Below are positions 7,968 to 16,252 of a stretch of DNA of 21,245 bases, in pieces. The notes under the pieces are model-generated. The model had not been told where the DNA came from, made no database searches, and was given only the letters and a program-made list of their open reading frames with translations. This stretch comes from a virus: IMG/VR virus record IMGVR_UViG_3300044613_002040, positions 1 through 21,245 of that record; one strand, written 5' to 3'. Numbering within the stretch: the first letter of the stretch is position 1; each line of letters begins with the position of its first letter. The position numbers and the translations under genes are program-made.

Positions 7968-8198
7968 ATGTCCGATAATAAGGATCTCATTAAACGCCTT
8001 AATGACCGTTTATTGAGCCAGTTGCTCTTAGACCTAGATGACCCCACCCGATGTACTCCGGGGCTTTATACGGTCATTAGAGGGCTTATAAACGACAATA
8101 GAGAGGTACTGGATGGTATCTCCCATGCTACACTAGATGAGTTAGAAGCCAAGATGGCTTCCAAGGCTCCTTTTAAGTTCAAAGCGTCCGCTGGATAA
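7968..8198 (+). CDS. terS: Terminase small subunit (TerS, T7 gp18-like)
   Basis: This 76-residue acidic/helical protein (LIKRLNDRLLSQLLLDLDD, then a GLYTVIRGLINDNREVL helix) fits the small terminase subunit of T7-like phages in size (T7 gp18 has 89 residues), character and position before terL. TerS recognises concatemeric DNA and regulates TerL during packaging. AAGGG at 7957-7961 precedes the start. Its base composition is odd: 104 of 231 bases are G or C (45%), against 33 of 100 just upstream (7861-7960) and 24 of 100 near the end of terL (9781-9880). It uses codons rare elsewhere here (CCC, CGG, GGG, GCC). Assignment rests mainly on context and general resemblance. Confidence 0.7.
   Translation: MSDNKDLIKRLNDRLLSQLLLDLDDPTRCTPGLYTVIRGLINDNREVLDGISHATLDELEAKMASKAPFKFKASAG
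7970..7982 (+). repeat. 13-base direct repeat GTCCGATAATAAG, copy 1
   Basis: This copy begins in the terS start codon. An identical copy lies at 8254-8266, so the pair brackets the GC-rich terS patch. A related string, GTCCG then CTGG then ATAAT, occurs at 8186-8199. Function unknown; a terminase binding site or a trace of recombination are possibilities. Confidence 0.6.
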
Positions 8199-8211
8199 TG
8201 CGGACTTCGCT
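8183..8211 (+). other. Inverted repeat across the terS stop codon
   Basis: GTCCGC (8186-8191) and GCGGAC (8200-8205) form a perfect 6-bp stem with an 8-base loop containing the terS stop codon. AGC (8183-8185) and GCT (8209-8211) can extend it by 3 bp past a 3-base bulge. No T-run follows, so it is not a standard intrinsic terminator. It may limit read-through, shape mRNA stability or form part of a DNA-level packaging signal. Confidence 0.5.
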
Positions 8212-8219
8212 ACCTTTGG

Positions 8220-8248
8220 GGGTCTACTAGGGAACACCTAGTAGATCC
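8220..8248 (+). other. 12-bp hairpin between terS and terL
   Basis: GGGTCTACTAGG (8220-8231) and CCTAGTAGATCC (8237-8248) pair over 12 positions with a single G-T wobble, leaving a 5-base GAACA loop. The downstream sequence (TATTAGTCCG) has no T-run, which argues against rho-independent termination. An RNA processing site, mRNA stabiliser or terminase recognition structure would fit better. Confidence 0.65.
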
Positions 8249-8253
8249 TATTA

Positions 8254-8266
8254 GTCCGATAATAAG
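8254..8266 (+). repeat. 13-base direct repeat GTCCGATAATAAG, copy 2
   Basis: Identical to 7970-7982, 284 bases downstream of it, and 33 bases before the terL start. Identity stops at both edges (flanks TAT and TTA upstream, GAT and TAG downstream), so it is a 13-mer only. Confidence 0.6.
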
Positions 8267-8289
8267 TAGAAGTTAAAGTTCCTCTTTTT

Positions 8290-8294
8290 GGAGG
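8290..8294 (+). promoter_or_regulatory. Ribosome binding site GGAGG of terL
   Basis: GGAGG lies 4 bases before the ATG at 8299 and is the strongest Shine-Dalgarno match in the window. The preceding CCTC (8281-8284) could pair with GAGG (8291-8294) around a TTTTTG loop, a weak 4-bp stem that might partly mask the site. Confidence 0.65.
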
Positions 8295-8298
8295 TTGT

Positions 8299-9981
8299 AT
8301 GCAAGCACCACAAGAAATGATTGATGATTTTAGAAACCACCTATGGGCCTGTTTTAAGTATCTTGGTCTTGGAGAACCAACCCCATTACAGTACGCTATG
8401 GCAGAAGTAATGCAAAAAGGTCCAAAAGACTTCCAGTTACAGGCTGGCCGTGGTGCTGGTAAATCTGTAATCAATGCTTGTTTTGCTAGTTGGAGATTGT
8501 TAACAAATCCAAATAGAACCATTATGGTTATATCTGCAACTTCAGATAGAGCAATTAAATTTATTGGGCAAGTAAGAAAAATATTAGATGTTGTTCCTTA
8601 TTGTGAACACTTGAAACCAAAAGAGTTTGATAAAGATAATGCATTCGGTTTTAATGTAGGATCTAGAACTATCTTTGGTCAGGATCTATCTTGTTATGCT
8701 AAAGGTATTACAGGTCAGATAACTGGTAGCCACGCTGATGATATTATTGCAGACGATGTTGAGATTGAAGAAAATGCAGATACTCCTTCAGCAAGAGATA
8801 AACTTCTAAATAAATTAGCAGAGTTAGAACAAATTAGAAACAATACTCCAGATGGTTGTATTCGTATTCTTGGTACTTTCCAATCAACTGATAGTATTTA
8901 TGTTAAACTTTCAAATGCTTATCCTATTGTAAAGTTTCCGGCTATTGTTCCTAATCCAGATATTCCCGGTGAAATAGATAACTGTGCTGAGTATATCCTA
9001 AAGTTGGACCTAGAAGTAGGAGAATCAACACAACCAGAAAGATTCCCTTTAGATATTCTTAAGTCTAGAGAAGCTAAGATTGGTCCTAGGTTATTCTCTT
9101 TACATTATAAATTAGATCCTACCCTTAGTGATAGAGCTAAGTATCCCCTTAAGTTAGAAGATCTAATTGTTATAGATGTTAATCCAGAATTGTTTCCAGA
9201 AAAAATAACTTGGGAAAAAAGAGTAGTTAAAAAAATTGAATCTCATGGTATTAGTGGAGATCTTATTTATGAGCCTCAATGGATTAGTCAAAATTTTATT
9301 CCGTATTTACAAACTGCTATGTTTATTGATCCTAGTGGTCGTGGATCAGATGAAACAGCTATTTGTATTGCATCCTTTGTCAATGGGTATGTTGTCATAC
9401 ATGAATTGCTTGGTTTGCAAGGAGGATACGAAGAAGCCCTACTAAGAAAAATAGCAAAACTAATTTATGAATATGATATTAATCTAGTAAGAGTAGAGTC
9501 TAACTTTGGTGATGCTATGTATTGTAATCTTCTTAGACCAGTCGTTGCAAGTATGTGTGGACAGGTTTCAATAGAAGACTTTAGAGTTACTGGTTCTAAA
9601 GAAACTAGAATAATAAGAACATTAGAACCAATAATGGCACTACATAAATTAATTATAAACGCAAAAGCTATTAAAGATCCTGAAAATCAAAAACAAATTA
9701 CTAGAATAACAGAAAGAAAAGGTAGTCTAAAACACGATGACCGTGTAGATATCCTAGCTAGTGCAGTTTCTTATTGGCAAGATTCTTTATCTATTGATGC
9801 AGATAATCAAATAGAAAAAAATAAAGAACAAGAATATAAAAATACAGTTAAAGAATGGTTAAGCAATAAAAGAGTACTCGGTCTTTTAGGAGAACGAGTA
9901 AGTGGAGCCATTCTAGTTAACGGAAGTCAAAAGTTTAGAAATAAAGATTACCCAAATCTTTTACATAGGAGACTTAAATAA
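8299..9981 (+). CDS. terL: Terminase large subunit (TerL, T7 gp19-like)
   Basis: This 560-residue DNA packaging motor has the expected two-part layout. In the N-terminal ATPase, the Walker A loop GRGAGKS is at residues 50-56, Walker B DIIADDVE at 148-155 with catalytic Glu155, and the coupling motif ILGTFQS at about 190-196. In the C-terminal RNase H-like nuclease, FIDPSGRGSDETA carries Asp344, VRVESNFGD carries Glu400, and KHDDRVD supplies acidic residues at 480-484. T7 gp19 has 586 residues, so the protein is essentially full length. TerL cuts concatemeric DNA and drives it into the prohead through the portal with TerS. A GGAGG site fixes the start, and the stop overlaps the next ATG by one base (TAATG). 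Confidence 0.95.
   Translation: MQAPQEMIDDFRNHLWACFKYLGLGEPTPLQYAMAEVMQKGPKDFQLQAGRGAGKSVINACFASWRLLTNPNRTIMVISATSDRAIKFIGQVRKILDVVPYCEHLKPKEFDKDNAFGFNVGSRTIFGQDLSCYAKGITGQITGSHADDIIADDVEIEENADTPSARDKLLNKLAELEQIRNNTPDGCIRILGTFQSTDSIYVKLSNAYPIVKFPAIVPNPDIPGEIDNCAEYILKLDLEVGESTQPERFPLDILKSREAKIGPRLFSLHYKLDPTLSDRAKYPLKLEDLIVIDVNPELFPEKITWEKRVVKKIESHGISGDLIYEPQWISQNFIPYLQTAMFIDPSGRGSDETAICIASFVNGYVVIHELLGLQGGYEEALLRKIAKLIYEYDINLVRVESNFGDAMYCNLLRPVVASMCGQVSIEDFRVTGSKETRIIRTLEPIMALHKLIINAKAIKDPENQKQITRITERKGSLKHDDRVDILASAVSYWQDSLSIDADNQIEKNKEQEYKNTVKEWLSNKRVLGLLGERVSGAILVNGSQKFRNKDYPNLLHRRLK
9967..9972 (+). promoter_or_regulatory. Ribosome binding site AGGAGA
   Basis: AGGAGA in the last codons of terL lies 8 bases before the ATG at 9981 and supports this start for the first ejection protein gene. 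Confidence 0.6.
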
Positions 9982-10694
9982 TGGAACCATTAACAATGGG
10001 TCTTATTTTTGGCGGTCTATCTGCTGGTCAAAGTTTAATGAGTGGTTTGTTTGGAAGTTCTGCTGCTCAAGCACAAGCTATTCAAGCTCAACTACAAGCA
10101 AGAAATGCCAACTTTCAAAGACAATGGCAAATAGAAGCCAATAATAGAAACATACAGAAATCAAATATTGCTAAAACAATAGCTAATAGACAAATAGAAA
10201 CTGGTGCTATTAAGCAAAGAGCATTACAAGAAATATATGCAAAGCTTGGATATGATAATGCTAAAGGTCAATACAGTAAACAGACAAATCAAATAAATGC
10301 AGCCTTACTATCTAGTGTTTCTGGTAGAAATATTTCAGCTTTTTCTGGTACAGCAAGAGCTTTACTTAGACAAAACTTAGAAAACTCTTCTAATAATATG
10401 GCTAATTTAAGAATTAATTATGCAAACCAACAAAGAGATATTGTAACCGCTTATCAAAATAGTCTTGCACAAAGAGATTTTAATTATACAGAAATGCAAA
10501 CATTTATACCCGGAGATACTAGTACAATTCAACAGCCATCTATGTTAGGAACTTTAGGTATGGCTGGTCTAGCTGGTATTCAAGGCGGTTTAACTGGTGC
10601 TTTACTATACGGTAAAAATACATCAACACCTGATACAACCTTTACTGGATATAATTATCCCGGTACATTTGTTGGATCAGCAACTGGAAGTTAA
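9981..10694 (+). CDS. Internal virion protein, T7 gp14-like
   Basis: The 237-residue protein starts with a small-residue hydrophobic segment (about 5-30, MGLIFGGLSAGQSLMSGLFG). A long Gln/Asn/Ala-rich polar helical region follows (about 30-180, with AQAQAIQAQLQARNANFQRQ), then a second Gly/Leu-rich segment (about 186-210, MLGTLGMAGLAGIQGGLTGA). This matches the character of T7 gp14 (196 residues), which is ejected into the outer membrane as the first part of the DNA conduit. Its position as the first of four consecutive ejection-type genes agrees. The fold assignment is by pattern, not by alignment. Confidence 0.7.
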   Translation: MEPLTMGLIFGGLSAGQSLMSGLFGSSAAQAQAIQAQLQARNANFQRQWQIEANNRNIQKSNIAKTIANRQIETGAIKQRALQEIYAKLGYDNAKGQYSKQTNQINAALLSSVSGRNISAFSGTARALLRQNLENSSNNMANLRINYANQQRDIVTAYQNSLAQRDFNYTEMQTFIPGDTSTIQQPSMLGTLGMAGLAGIQGGLTGALLYGKNTSTPDTTFTGYNYPGTFVGSATGS

Positions 10695-10696
10695 CT

Positions 10697-11803
10697 ATGA
10701 ACCAAGATAGATTAAACAAACTACAACAACTAGCTATTAACAATACAAGTTCTCCATCAAATATGTATTCTTTAGTTACGGAACAAACAGTAGATGCTTT
10801 TAATAATAAAATTAAAAGATTTAAAGAAAAAGCAACTCAAATGTTTCCAAATAATAAAGAAAAAGCATTTGAAACTTGGTATAACAATACAAAAGATTTA
10901 GTTTTTCCCAATAATAAAGCTAAAGAAAATTATTGGTCTATGTATTATAGTTTAAATCCAAAAGAAAAAACAGAAATACAAGATGAAATTCTAGATAATA
11001 TAGAACAAGAATTAAAATTTATTGATACACCAAATGAAAAAGAACATTTCTTAAGAGATAAAATTTCTAAACTACCTAGTTTTTTTGAAGATGAGTATAA
11101 AGATTATTTACAACAACTATCAGCTAGAAACGCAAACACAAACCTAAATAAAGCATATCAATTTTATAAAGATGACTTAAGTAATAGACTTTCAAAACTA
11201 AGTTATAAAGAATTAGATCCAGATGTTTCTAAAGATGAACATATTAAAGATCTATTAAAACTAGAAAAGATGAATCTACTTGATGTTTCAGAAGCAGCCA
11301 ATGGAAGATTTGGAGTTGTTGGTAAAGATGGTAAGTTTATTCCAGCTTTTGATATTGAGGATAGAAATAATATTTTTCCAAACGATAAAAGTAGTTCTCC
11401 TTTATTATCAGAACAACTAGCAATAGATGATCTTGCTACAGATTTCTTAAATAAATATGTAGATGGAAATATAGCATTTCAAAGAAATAAAATTAAAACA
11501 GATAATGCTGAAACAGAAAATATAGCTAGGCGTTTATTACAAACTGGTAGTTTAAAACCAGAAAAATGGAATGAAGCTTTTAGTATGTTCTCAAAACCAA
11601 ACTATCAAGATTTAATTACAATGGGATTACAAGGTGAAATGGAAAGTGGAAGAATTAAATCAGATGAAGATATAGTTAAAACTCTTTATTCTACTATTGC
11701 TGAATATAAAGATATATTTAATAACATAGAAAAAGTAGAAGAAACAAATAATCCTTACTATTCCATATTAAATATGGACAAAACAACTGAAGAAGAAAAC
11801 TAA
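10697..11803 (+). CDS. Putative internal virion protein (gp15 position)
   Basis: This 368-residue, strongly charged protein is rich in Lys, Asn, Asp and Glu and appears almost entirely helical, without TM segments, signal peptide or catalytic motif. GGAAG at 10686-10690 precedes the start 2 bases after the previous stop. It sits between a gp14-like gene and a lysozyme-bearing ejection protein, so a role in the ejected conduit is likely. T7 gp15 is about twice as long (747 residues), so this may be a partial counterpart, with the function shared with the next gene. I do not recognise a specific family. Confidence 0.5.
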   Translation: MNQDRLNKLQQLAINNTSSPSNMYSLVTEQTVDAFNNKIKRFKEKATQMFPNNKEKAFETWYNNTKDLVFPNNKAKENYWSMYYSLNPKEKTEIQDEILDNIEQELKFIDTPNEKEHFLRDKISKLPSFFEDEYKDYLQQLSARNANTNLNKAYQFYKDDLSNRLSKLSYKELDPDVSKDEHIKDLLKLEKMNLLDVSEAANGRFGVVGKDGKFIPAFDIEDRNNIFPNDKSSSPLLSEQLAIDDLATDFLNKYVDGNIAFQRNKIKTDNAETENIARRLLQTGSLKPEKWNEAFSMFSKPNYQDLITMGLQGEMESGRIKSDEDIVKTLYSTIAEYKDIFNNIEKVEETNNPYYSILNMDKTTEEEN

Positions 11804-11807
11804 AGAT

Positions 11808-11814
11808 AAAGGAA
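11808..11814 (+). promoter_or_regulatory. Ribosome binding site AAAGGAA
   Basis: AAAGGAATATTATAA fills the short gap before the ATG at 11823. It is the same AAGGAATA-type site as before 4972, 6241 and 16253. Confidence 0.65.
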
Positions 11815-11822
11815 TATTATAA

Positions 11823-14800
11823 ATGCCTCCAACACCAGAACAACTGTTAATTAATCCAGTCTCTCCAGCCTTTGATGTCAAAGGACCACAAATTGCAGAG
11901 CAGCCAGCAAAACCACAGGTTGTCGCAGAAGGTGAAGTATCTATGCCTGCACCAAACCAATGGATTGGTCAGATTGATTATGGATTAGATTGGGGTAGTC
12001 TTGGAGCAAAAGCTTTTGAAACAGCTTCGGTTGTGTATAAATCAGTTCTAGATTATGGATTAAGACGAAGACAAGAATTTGCTAGTGAAGATTTAACTGT
12101 ATTACAACAACTAGCAGATGAGGCGTCGCCAAATACTTCTGATGTTAATGAACTAATGTCTTGGGAGCAAGATAGAAAAAAAAGAGTTAATGATGTGTAT
12201 AGAAAAGCTCTTGAAAGACAGGGTGTTGATAGTCAAACTATTGAACAGGCTATAAATCCAGATAGAGATAAACCAGAAGTTAAATTTTCTGATTTCCAAA
12301 TGCCTGCTAGTGATTCAGAAAACTTAATAAGATTAAGTCGTTTTGTTAAACTAACACAAACAGATAATGATAATAAAATTAATAGGTTAAAAAATCTTCG
12401 TGTTTCTAATTTATTAAGTGGAATAAAAAATGAATTAAATAATGGATTTATTGGTACTAATCCAGAAGCTAATCCAGAAGAAATTAGAAGTAATGTTGGA
12501 ATGTGGGTTAGTAACTTAAGACAACAAGTAGCAGAGCTAGACCCAGTTAAAGATGCGTCATTAATTGCAGCATCTAATAACTATGCAGATGAAATTGAAA
12601 CACAATTACCAAGTATTTTACAAAGATCTTTAGGCAAAGAACTAGATAAAGTACAAGATACTTATGTAAAAACAATGTCTTTAACTGATTCTAAAGAAGA
12701 ACAAGAAAAAATTACACTTGATTATATTGCTGAAATTCAAAAACAATATGGTGATATTTCTTCTTTACTTGCAACAGAACCAAAAGCATATCCAATATTA
12801 GAAGAACATATAATAGAAAAACTAAAACAAGATCCTAATATGTGGTATGAATTTAAAACTAATAATTATAGATCTTTACAAGAAGCTAATATAAAAATTT
12901 TACAACAAATTGCAGATATTGATGCACCAACAGAAGAAGCAAGACTAGAAAAACTACAAGAACTTTTATTACAAAGAGAGACAATACAAAAAAGACAAGT
13001 TGATTTACAAAAAGAACTTGTAGATTTTAATCCTTATTATTTATCCCAAGAAAACCAACAACTTCAAGGAAGAATAAGAGATCAGTATGAGTCTACAACA
13101 AGTGGTCTTGCTCAAGATAGAATAACACAAATTACAGAAGAAAATAAACAATTACAAAAACTAGAACAAGACGAGTTAAAAGTATTTGTTGCTGATGCAG
13201 TACAAAAACACCAAAATCAATACGATATAAACGCAAGAGAAATAGAACAAGCAATAGATGCTGTTACTGATTTAAGAGTTAAAATGGATTTAACTGATAG
13301 ATATCCAACAAAAAAAGAGTTTTTTAATTTTATTAAAGCTCCTCTTGGTATGGAAAATGTTTCAGATACTATTACTGAAGAACAAATGTTACAGGCTTTA
13401 CCAAATAGTTTAAAAGCTGTTTTTGAGTTTTTACCATCAGATGCAAAAACAGGAAGAAAAGAAAAACCACAAACACCAGCTCAGTTTAAAGCTAGTTTGA
13501 TGGATAAAGTATTTAGAGAACAATGTTTAAAAATGGGTATTTGTTTAGAAGAAGATGGAAGTCTTTCTGCTGTTGATGATGTTGCTTTAGCTGTAGGTTC
13601 TGAGTTTATTAAAAGAAGAAATTCTACAGAATCTGCTACTGGTCATGTTGGTTACAAAGCAGCAGCTAATAAAAGTAAAGAAGATATTAAAGAAGAAAAC
13701 CTAACATATAGAGTATTAGATAGCGATGGTTTTGGTCTTGATGAAAACGAAACAAAAGATTTCACAACTCAAAAAATTAATGGAATTATGGAAGGAAAAC
13801 CAGATCCATCTTCCGGTCTTATATTTAAACTTACTCCCAATCAAAGTACTTTAAGAATACTTAGTGAACGACTTGGTACACCAGAAGCAAAAGAAAGACT
13901 TTTAGATGCTTGGTTGTCTGGAAAAACAGAAGTAAATAAAATAGATTTAGATAAATGGGTTAAAGAATCAGAACAGATTTTATTAACAGATACTTATGTT
14001 TCAGAAAAAGAACAATATAATTTTGATAGAACTAATTCTTTAATTCGATTTATGAGATGGGCTTCTAGAAAAATACCAAGTGGCGAAGAACTAGAAGCTA
14101 GAGGTGCTGGTAAAATTAACGGCAAATCTTTAATGGCTGAGTTTACTATGTTTGATCAATCATATCAAACAGCTTTAAATAAACTTAGAGAATTTACAAG
14201 TACAACTGATGGTATTAAACGAATTACAACCATACAACAAGCAATGGCAATGTTATCAAGACAAGGCGGTGGTATGTTTACGGCAGAAGGAAAAGCAGCT
14301 GTAGAATACTTAAGATCATTACACCCAAATGGTGATAATATTTTTGAAACATATATTGGAACTATTGCGCCAAATCTTGTTGGTGGAGCTACTACATGGG
14401 ATACGACTGTAATTAAAAATGTTCTAGCAAACTCTACAGAAGCACAGTCTTTATTTACTCCTATTGTTTTAGCCTTAAGTGTTTCTCCACCAAACGCAAG
14501 TCAAGAAGATGTTTTGGCTTTAGCTAAACAATTTGAAGGTACTTCTGGTATGGTTATTAAACTAAAACCAAACAAACAACAAGAACAAACCTTGGTTATT
14601 TCTAGTGATTATATGAATAGAGAATCCAAAGATATGAAGCCCTATTCAACAAAGAATCCAGATTTCCCATATAGTGTTTCACCTATGGTTGCTTTAAGAG
14701 AACAATTAGGACAAAGAGTTTGGAATGGAACTCCTCCCGGCATGACTATAGACGGTAAGCGAACTCAGTTTACTGATAGACAACTAGATAAAGATTATAT

Positions 14801-16217
14801 GTATAGAATGGTTTTAGGTGGGTTAAGCGGTCAATACACAATTGACGATGTTAAACAAAACCCAGATCTATCAAGTTTAATTGAAGGTTTATTTGAAGTT
14901 TATGGTGATCAAAATAGAGGAATGACACCAGAAGAAAGACTACAATATTTAGTACAAAAACCAGAAATACAAGATTGGTTATATTCTAAACAAACAGATA
15001 GAACAACACTTGGTCCAACAGCTGCTTCAAAGTATAGATGGTTAAAAGGTCATTTAGCAAACCCAAACTTAACAGCTACACCTTTCTTTGAGATTGGTTT
15101 AAACCACGAAACAAACTATAGCGATGATCCAGATAGTGCTGATCAAACAAGAGTATGGAGAGATCTAACTCAGTTTGATATGGAGTTAACAAGAGATTCT
15201 ATGTTTAAAAATACAATAGAATTACAACCACAATCACCTACTGGATTCCACAGATTGCCTGATAATACTTTAATTGCGGCAGATATTTATAATGAACCAG
15301 TTATATTTACAGATCCAACTACAAATAAACCACTAATGTTAGGCGATAGTCTTGATGGTTTTAATGTAGGTACAAACTCTGCTTGGCAAGAAAGCTTTAA
15401 TCCAATGCACTTTGCAGACTCAATTACTAAAAGTGGATACTCTGTAGAAATTCTTACAGATAAAGGACAAGTAGAAACAATATCAGCAGGCAATTTTGCT
15501 TTAGATAAAAGAATACAAACTTCTCCTAATATGTTTGAAACTATTAGTTATGATCCAAACAGTCGTGCTTTTATTAAAACCACAGAAATTCTAACTGGTG
15601 AAACAGGATGGCAAACAAGTTCATCCTTTATTAAAGTTAATAGACTTATTCCTATGGATCAAAAAAAAGAAAGAACAGAACAAGGATTGAGAAGTATTAA
15701 TGAAGAGTTTAAAAGAAATACTTTAGATAAAAACAAACAAGTATCTCCCGGTGCTGTTTCAGATAAACCATATATAAAACTTATATCAGAATTTGAGGGT
15801 TTAAAAACAGAAGCGTATTGGGATGATACTGGAAAAGTATGGACTATAGGTAAAGGTACTACAAGATATCCAGATGGAACACCTGTAAAGAAAGGTGATA
15901 AGATATCTAAACAACAAGCAGAAGATTTTGCCCAAAACTATGTTGATATAAAAGTAATCCCAACCTTAGAAAAAACAATTCCAACTTGGAATGAAATGAA
16001 TCCAAATCAACAAGCTGCTTTAGTTTCATTTGCTTATAATTTAGGCGAAAATTTCTATGGTAGAAAAGGATTTGAAACTCTTACAAAAGCTTTATCTAAT
16101 ATAAATACTTTTGACAAAGTTCCTGATGCTTTAAAACTTTATAATAAATCAGGCGGTAAAAAACTAGATGGTTTAGTAAGACGAAGAAAAGCTGAAATTG
16201 ATCTTTGGTTAAGTTGA
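11823..16217 (+). CDS. Large ejection protein with C-terminal GH24 lysozyme domain
   Basis: The product has 1464 residues. The bulk is helical, with a long Gln/Glu/Lys coiled-coil-like stretch at about 352-496. The C-terminal 150 residues form a T4-type (GH24) muramidase: SEFEGLKTEAYWDDTGKVWT, then IGKGTT, RYPDGTPVKKGD, an NQQAALVSFAYNLGENF segment and a final LVRRRKAEIDLW. The likely catalytic glutamate is Glu1325 in FEGL, with Asp1334 or Asp1335 and Thr1341 completing the E-D-T set. The extra residue between Asp and Thr makes the exact Asp uncertain. Such virion muramidases thin peptidoglycan during DNA entry. In T7 the muralytic domain is an N-terminal transglycosylase of gp16, so both enzyme type and position differ. 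No free endolysin gene is visible in the window. Confidence 0.85.
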   Translation: MPPTPEQLLINPVSPAFDVKGPQIAEQPAKPQVVAEGEVSMPAPNQWIGQIDYGLDWGSLGAKAFETASVVYKSVLDYGLRRRQEFASEDLTVLQQLADEASPNTSDVNELMSWEQDRKKRVNDVYRKALERQGVDSQTIEQAINPDRDKPEVKFSDFQMPASDSENLIRLSRFVKLTQTDNDNKINRLKNLRVSNLLSGIKNELNNGFIGTNPEANPEEIRSNVGMWVSNLRQQVAELDPVKDASLIAASNNYADEIETQLPSILQRSLGKELDKVQDTYVKTMSLTDSKEEQEKITLDYIAEIQKQYGDISSLLATEPKAYPILEEHIIEKLKQDPNMWYEFKTNNYRSLQEANIKILQQIADIDAPTEEARLEKLQELLLQRETIQKRQVDLQKELVDFNPYYLSQENQQLQGRIRDQYESTTSGLAQDRITQITEENKQLQKLEQDELKVFVADAVQKHQNQYDINAREIEQAIDAVTDLRVKMDLTDRYPTKKEFFNFIKAPLGMENVSDTITEEQMLQALPNSLKAVFEFLPSDAKTGRKEKPQTPAQFKASLMDKVFREQCLKMGICLEEDGSLSAVDDVALAVGSEFIKRRNSTESATGHVGYKAAANKSKEDIKEENLTYRVLDSDGFGLDENETKDFTTQKINGIMEGKPDPSSGLIFKLTPNQSTLRILSERLGTPEAKERLLDAWLSGKTEVNKIDLDKWVKESEQILLTDTYVSEKEQYNFDRTNSLIRFMRWASRKIPSGEELEARGAGKINGKSLMAEFTMFDQSYQTALNKLREFTSTTDGIKRITTIQQAMAMLSRQGGGMFTAEGKAAVEYLRSLHPNGDNIFETYIGTIAPNLVGGATTWDTTVIKNVLANSTEAQSLFTPIVLALSVSPPNASQEDVLALAKQFEGTSGMVIKLKPNKQQEQTLVISSDYMNRESKDMKPYSTKNPDFPYSVSPMVALREQLGQRVWNGTPPGMTIDGKRTQFTDRQLDKDYMYRMVLGGLSGQYTIDDVKQNPDLSSLIEGLFEVYGDQNRGMTPEERLQYLVQKPEIQDWLYSKQTDRTTLGPTAASKYRWLKGHLANPNLTATPFFEIGLNHETNYSDDPDSADQTRVWRDLTQFDMELTRDSMFKNTIELQPQSPTGFHRLPDNTLIAADIYNEPVIFTDPTTNKPLMLGDSLDGFNVGTNSAWQESFNPMHFADSITKSGYSVEILTDKGQVETISAGNFALDKRIQTSPNMFETISYDPNSRAFIKTTEILTGETGWQTSSSFIKVNRLIPMDQKKERTEQGLRSINEEFKRNTLDKNKQVSPGAVSDKPYIKLISEFEGLKTEAYWDDTGKVWTIGKGTTRYPDGTPVKKGDKISKQQAEDFAQNYVDIKVIPTLEKTIPTWNEMNPNQQAALVSFAYNLGENFYGRKGFETLTKALSNINTFDKVPDALKLYNKSGGKKLDGLVRRRKAEIDLWLS

Positions 16218-16238
16218 ATAACACACGCATTGCTTAAT

Positions 16239-16244
16239 AAGGAA
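16239..16244 (+). promoter_or_regulatory. Ribosome binding site AAGGAA
   Basis: AAGGAATATAATTA precedes the ATG at 16253 and selects this start. The 35-base gap before it (16218-16252) shows no terminator or recognisable promoter. Confidence 0.6.
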
Positions 16245-16252
16245 TATAATTA

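Larger units (their letters stand above)
8199..8298. other. 100-base intergenic region between terS and terL
   Basis: This is the longest gene-free stretch in the window. It is GC-rich for this genome (43 of 100 bases G or C). It holds the right arm of one hairpin, a complete second hairpin at 8220-8248, copy 2 of a 13-base repeat and the terL ribosome binding site. I see no T7-type promoter and no clear sigma70 promoter pair. Confidence 0.7.

Noticed and set aside
8220-8248. Rho-independent terminator
   Set aside because: The stem is good but no T-run follows it, so I list it as a hairpin of unknown role.
8183-8298. tRNA gene or tRNA-derived attachment site
   Set aside because: The two hairpins do not form a cloverleaf; there is no TTCGA-type T-loop or recognisable anticodon arm.
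8199-8298. T7-type or sigma70 promoter upstream of terL
   Set aside because: GATAAT-like strings are present but no matching -35 element or T7-like 17-23 base consensus could be seen; in an AT-rich genome such strings are expected by chance.
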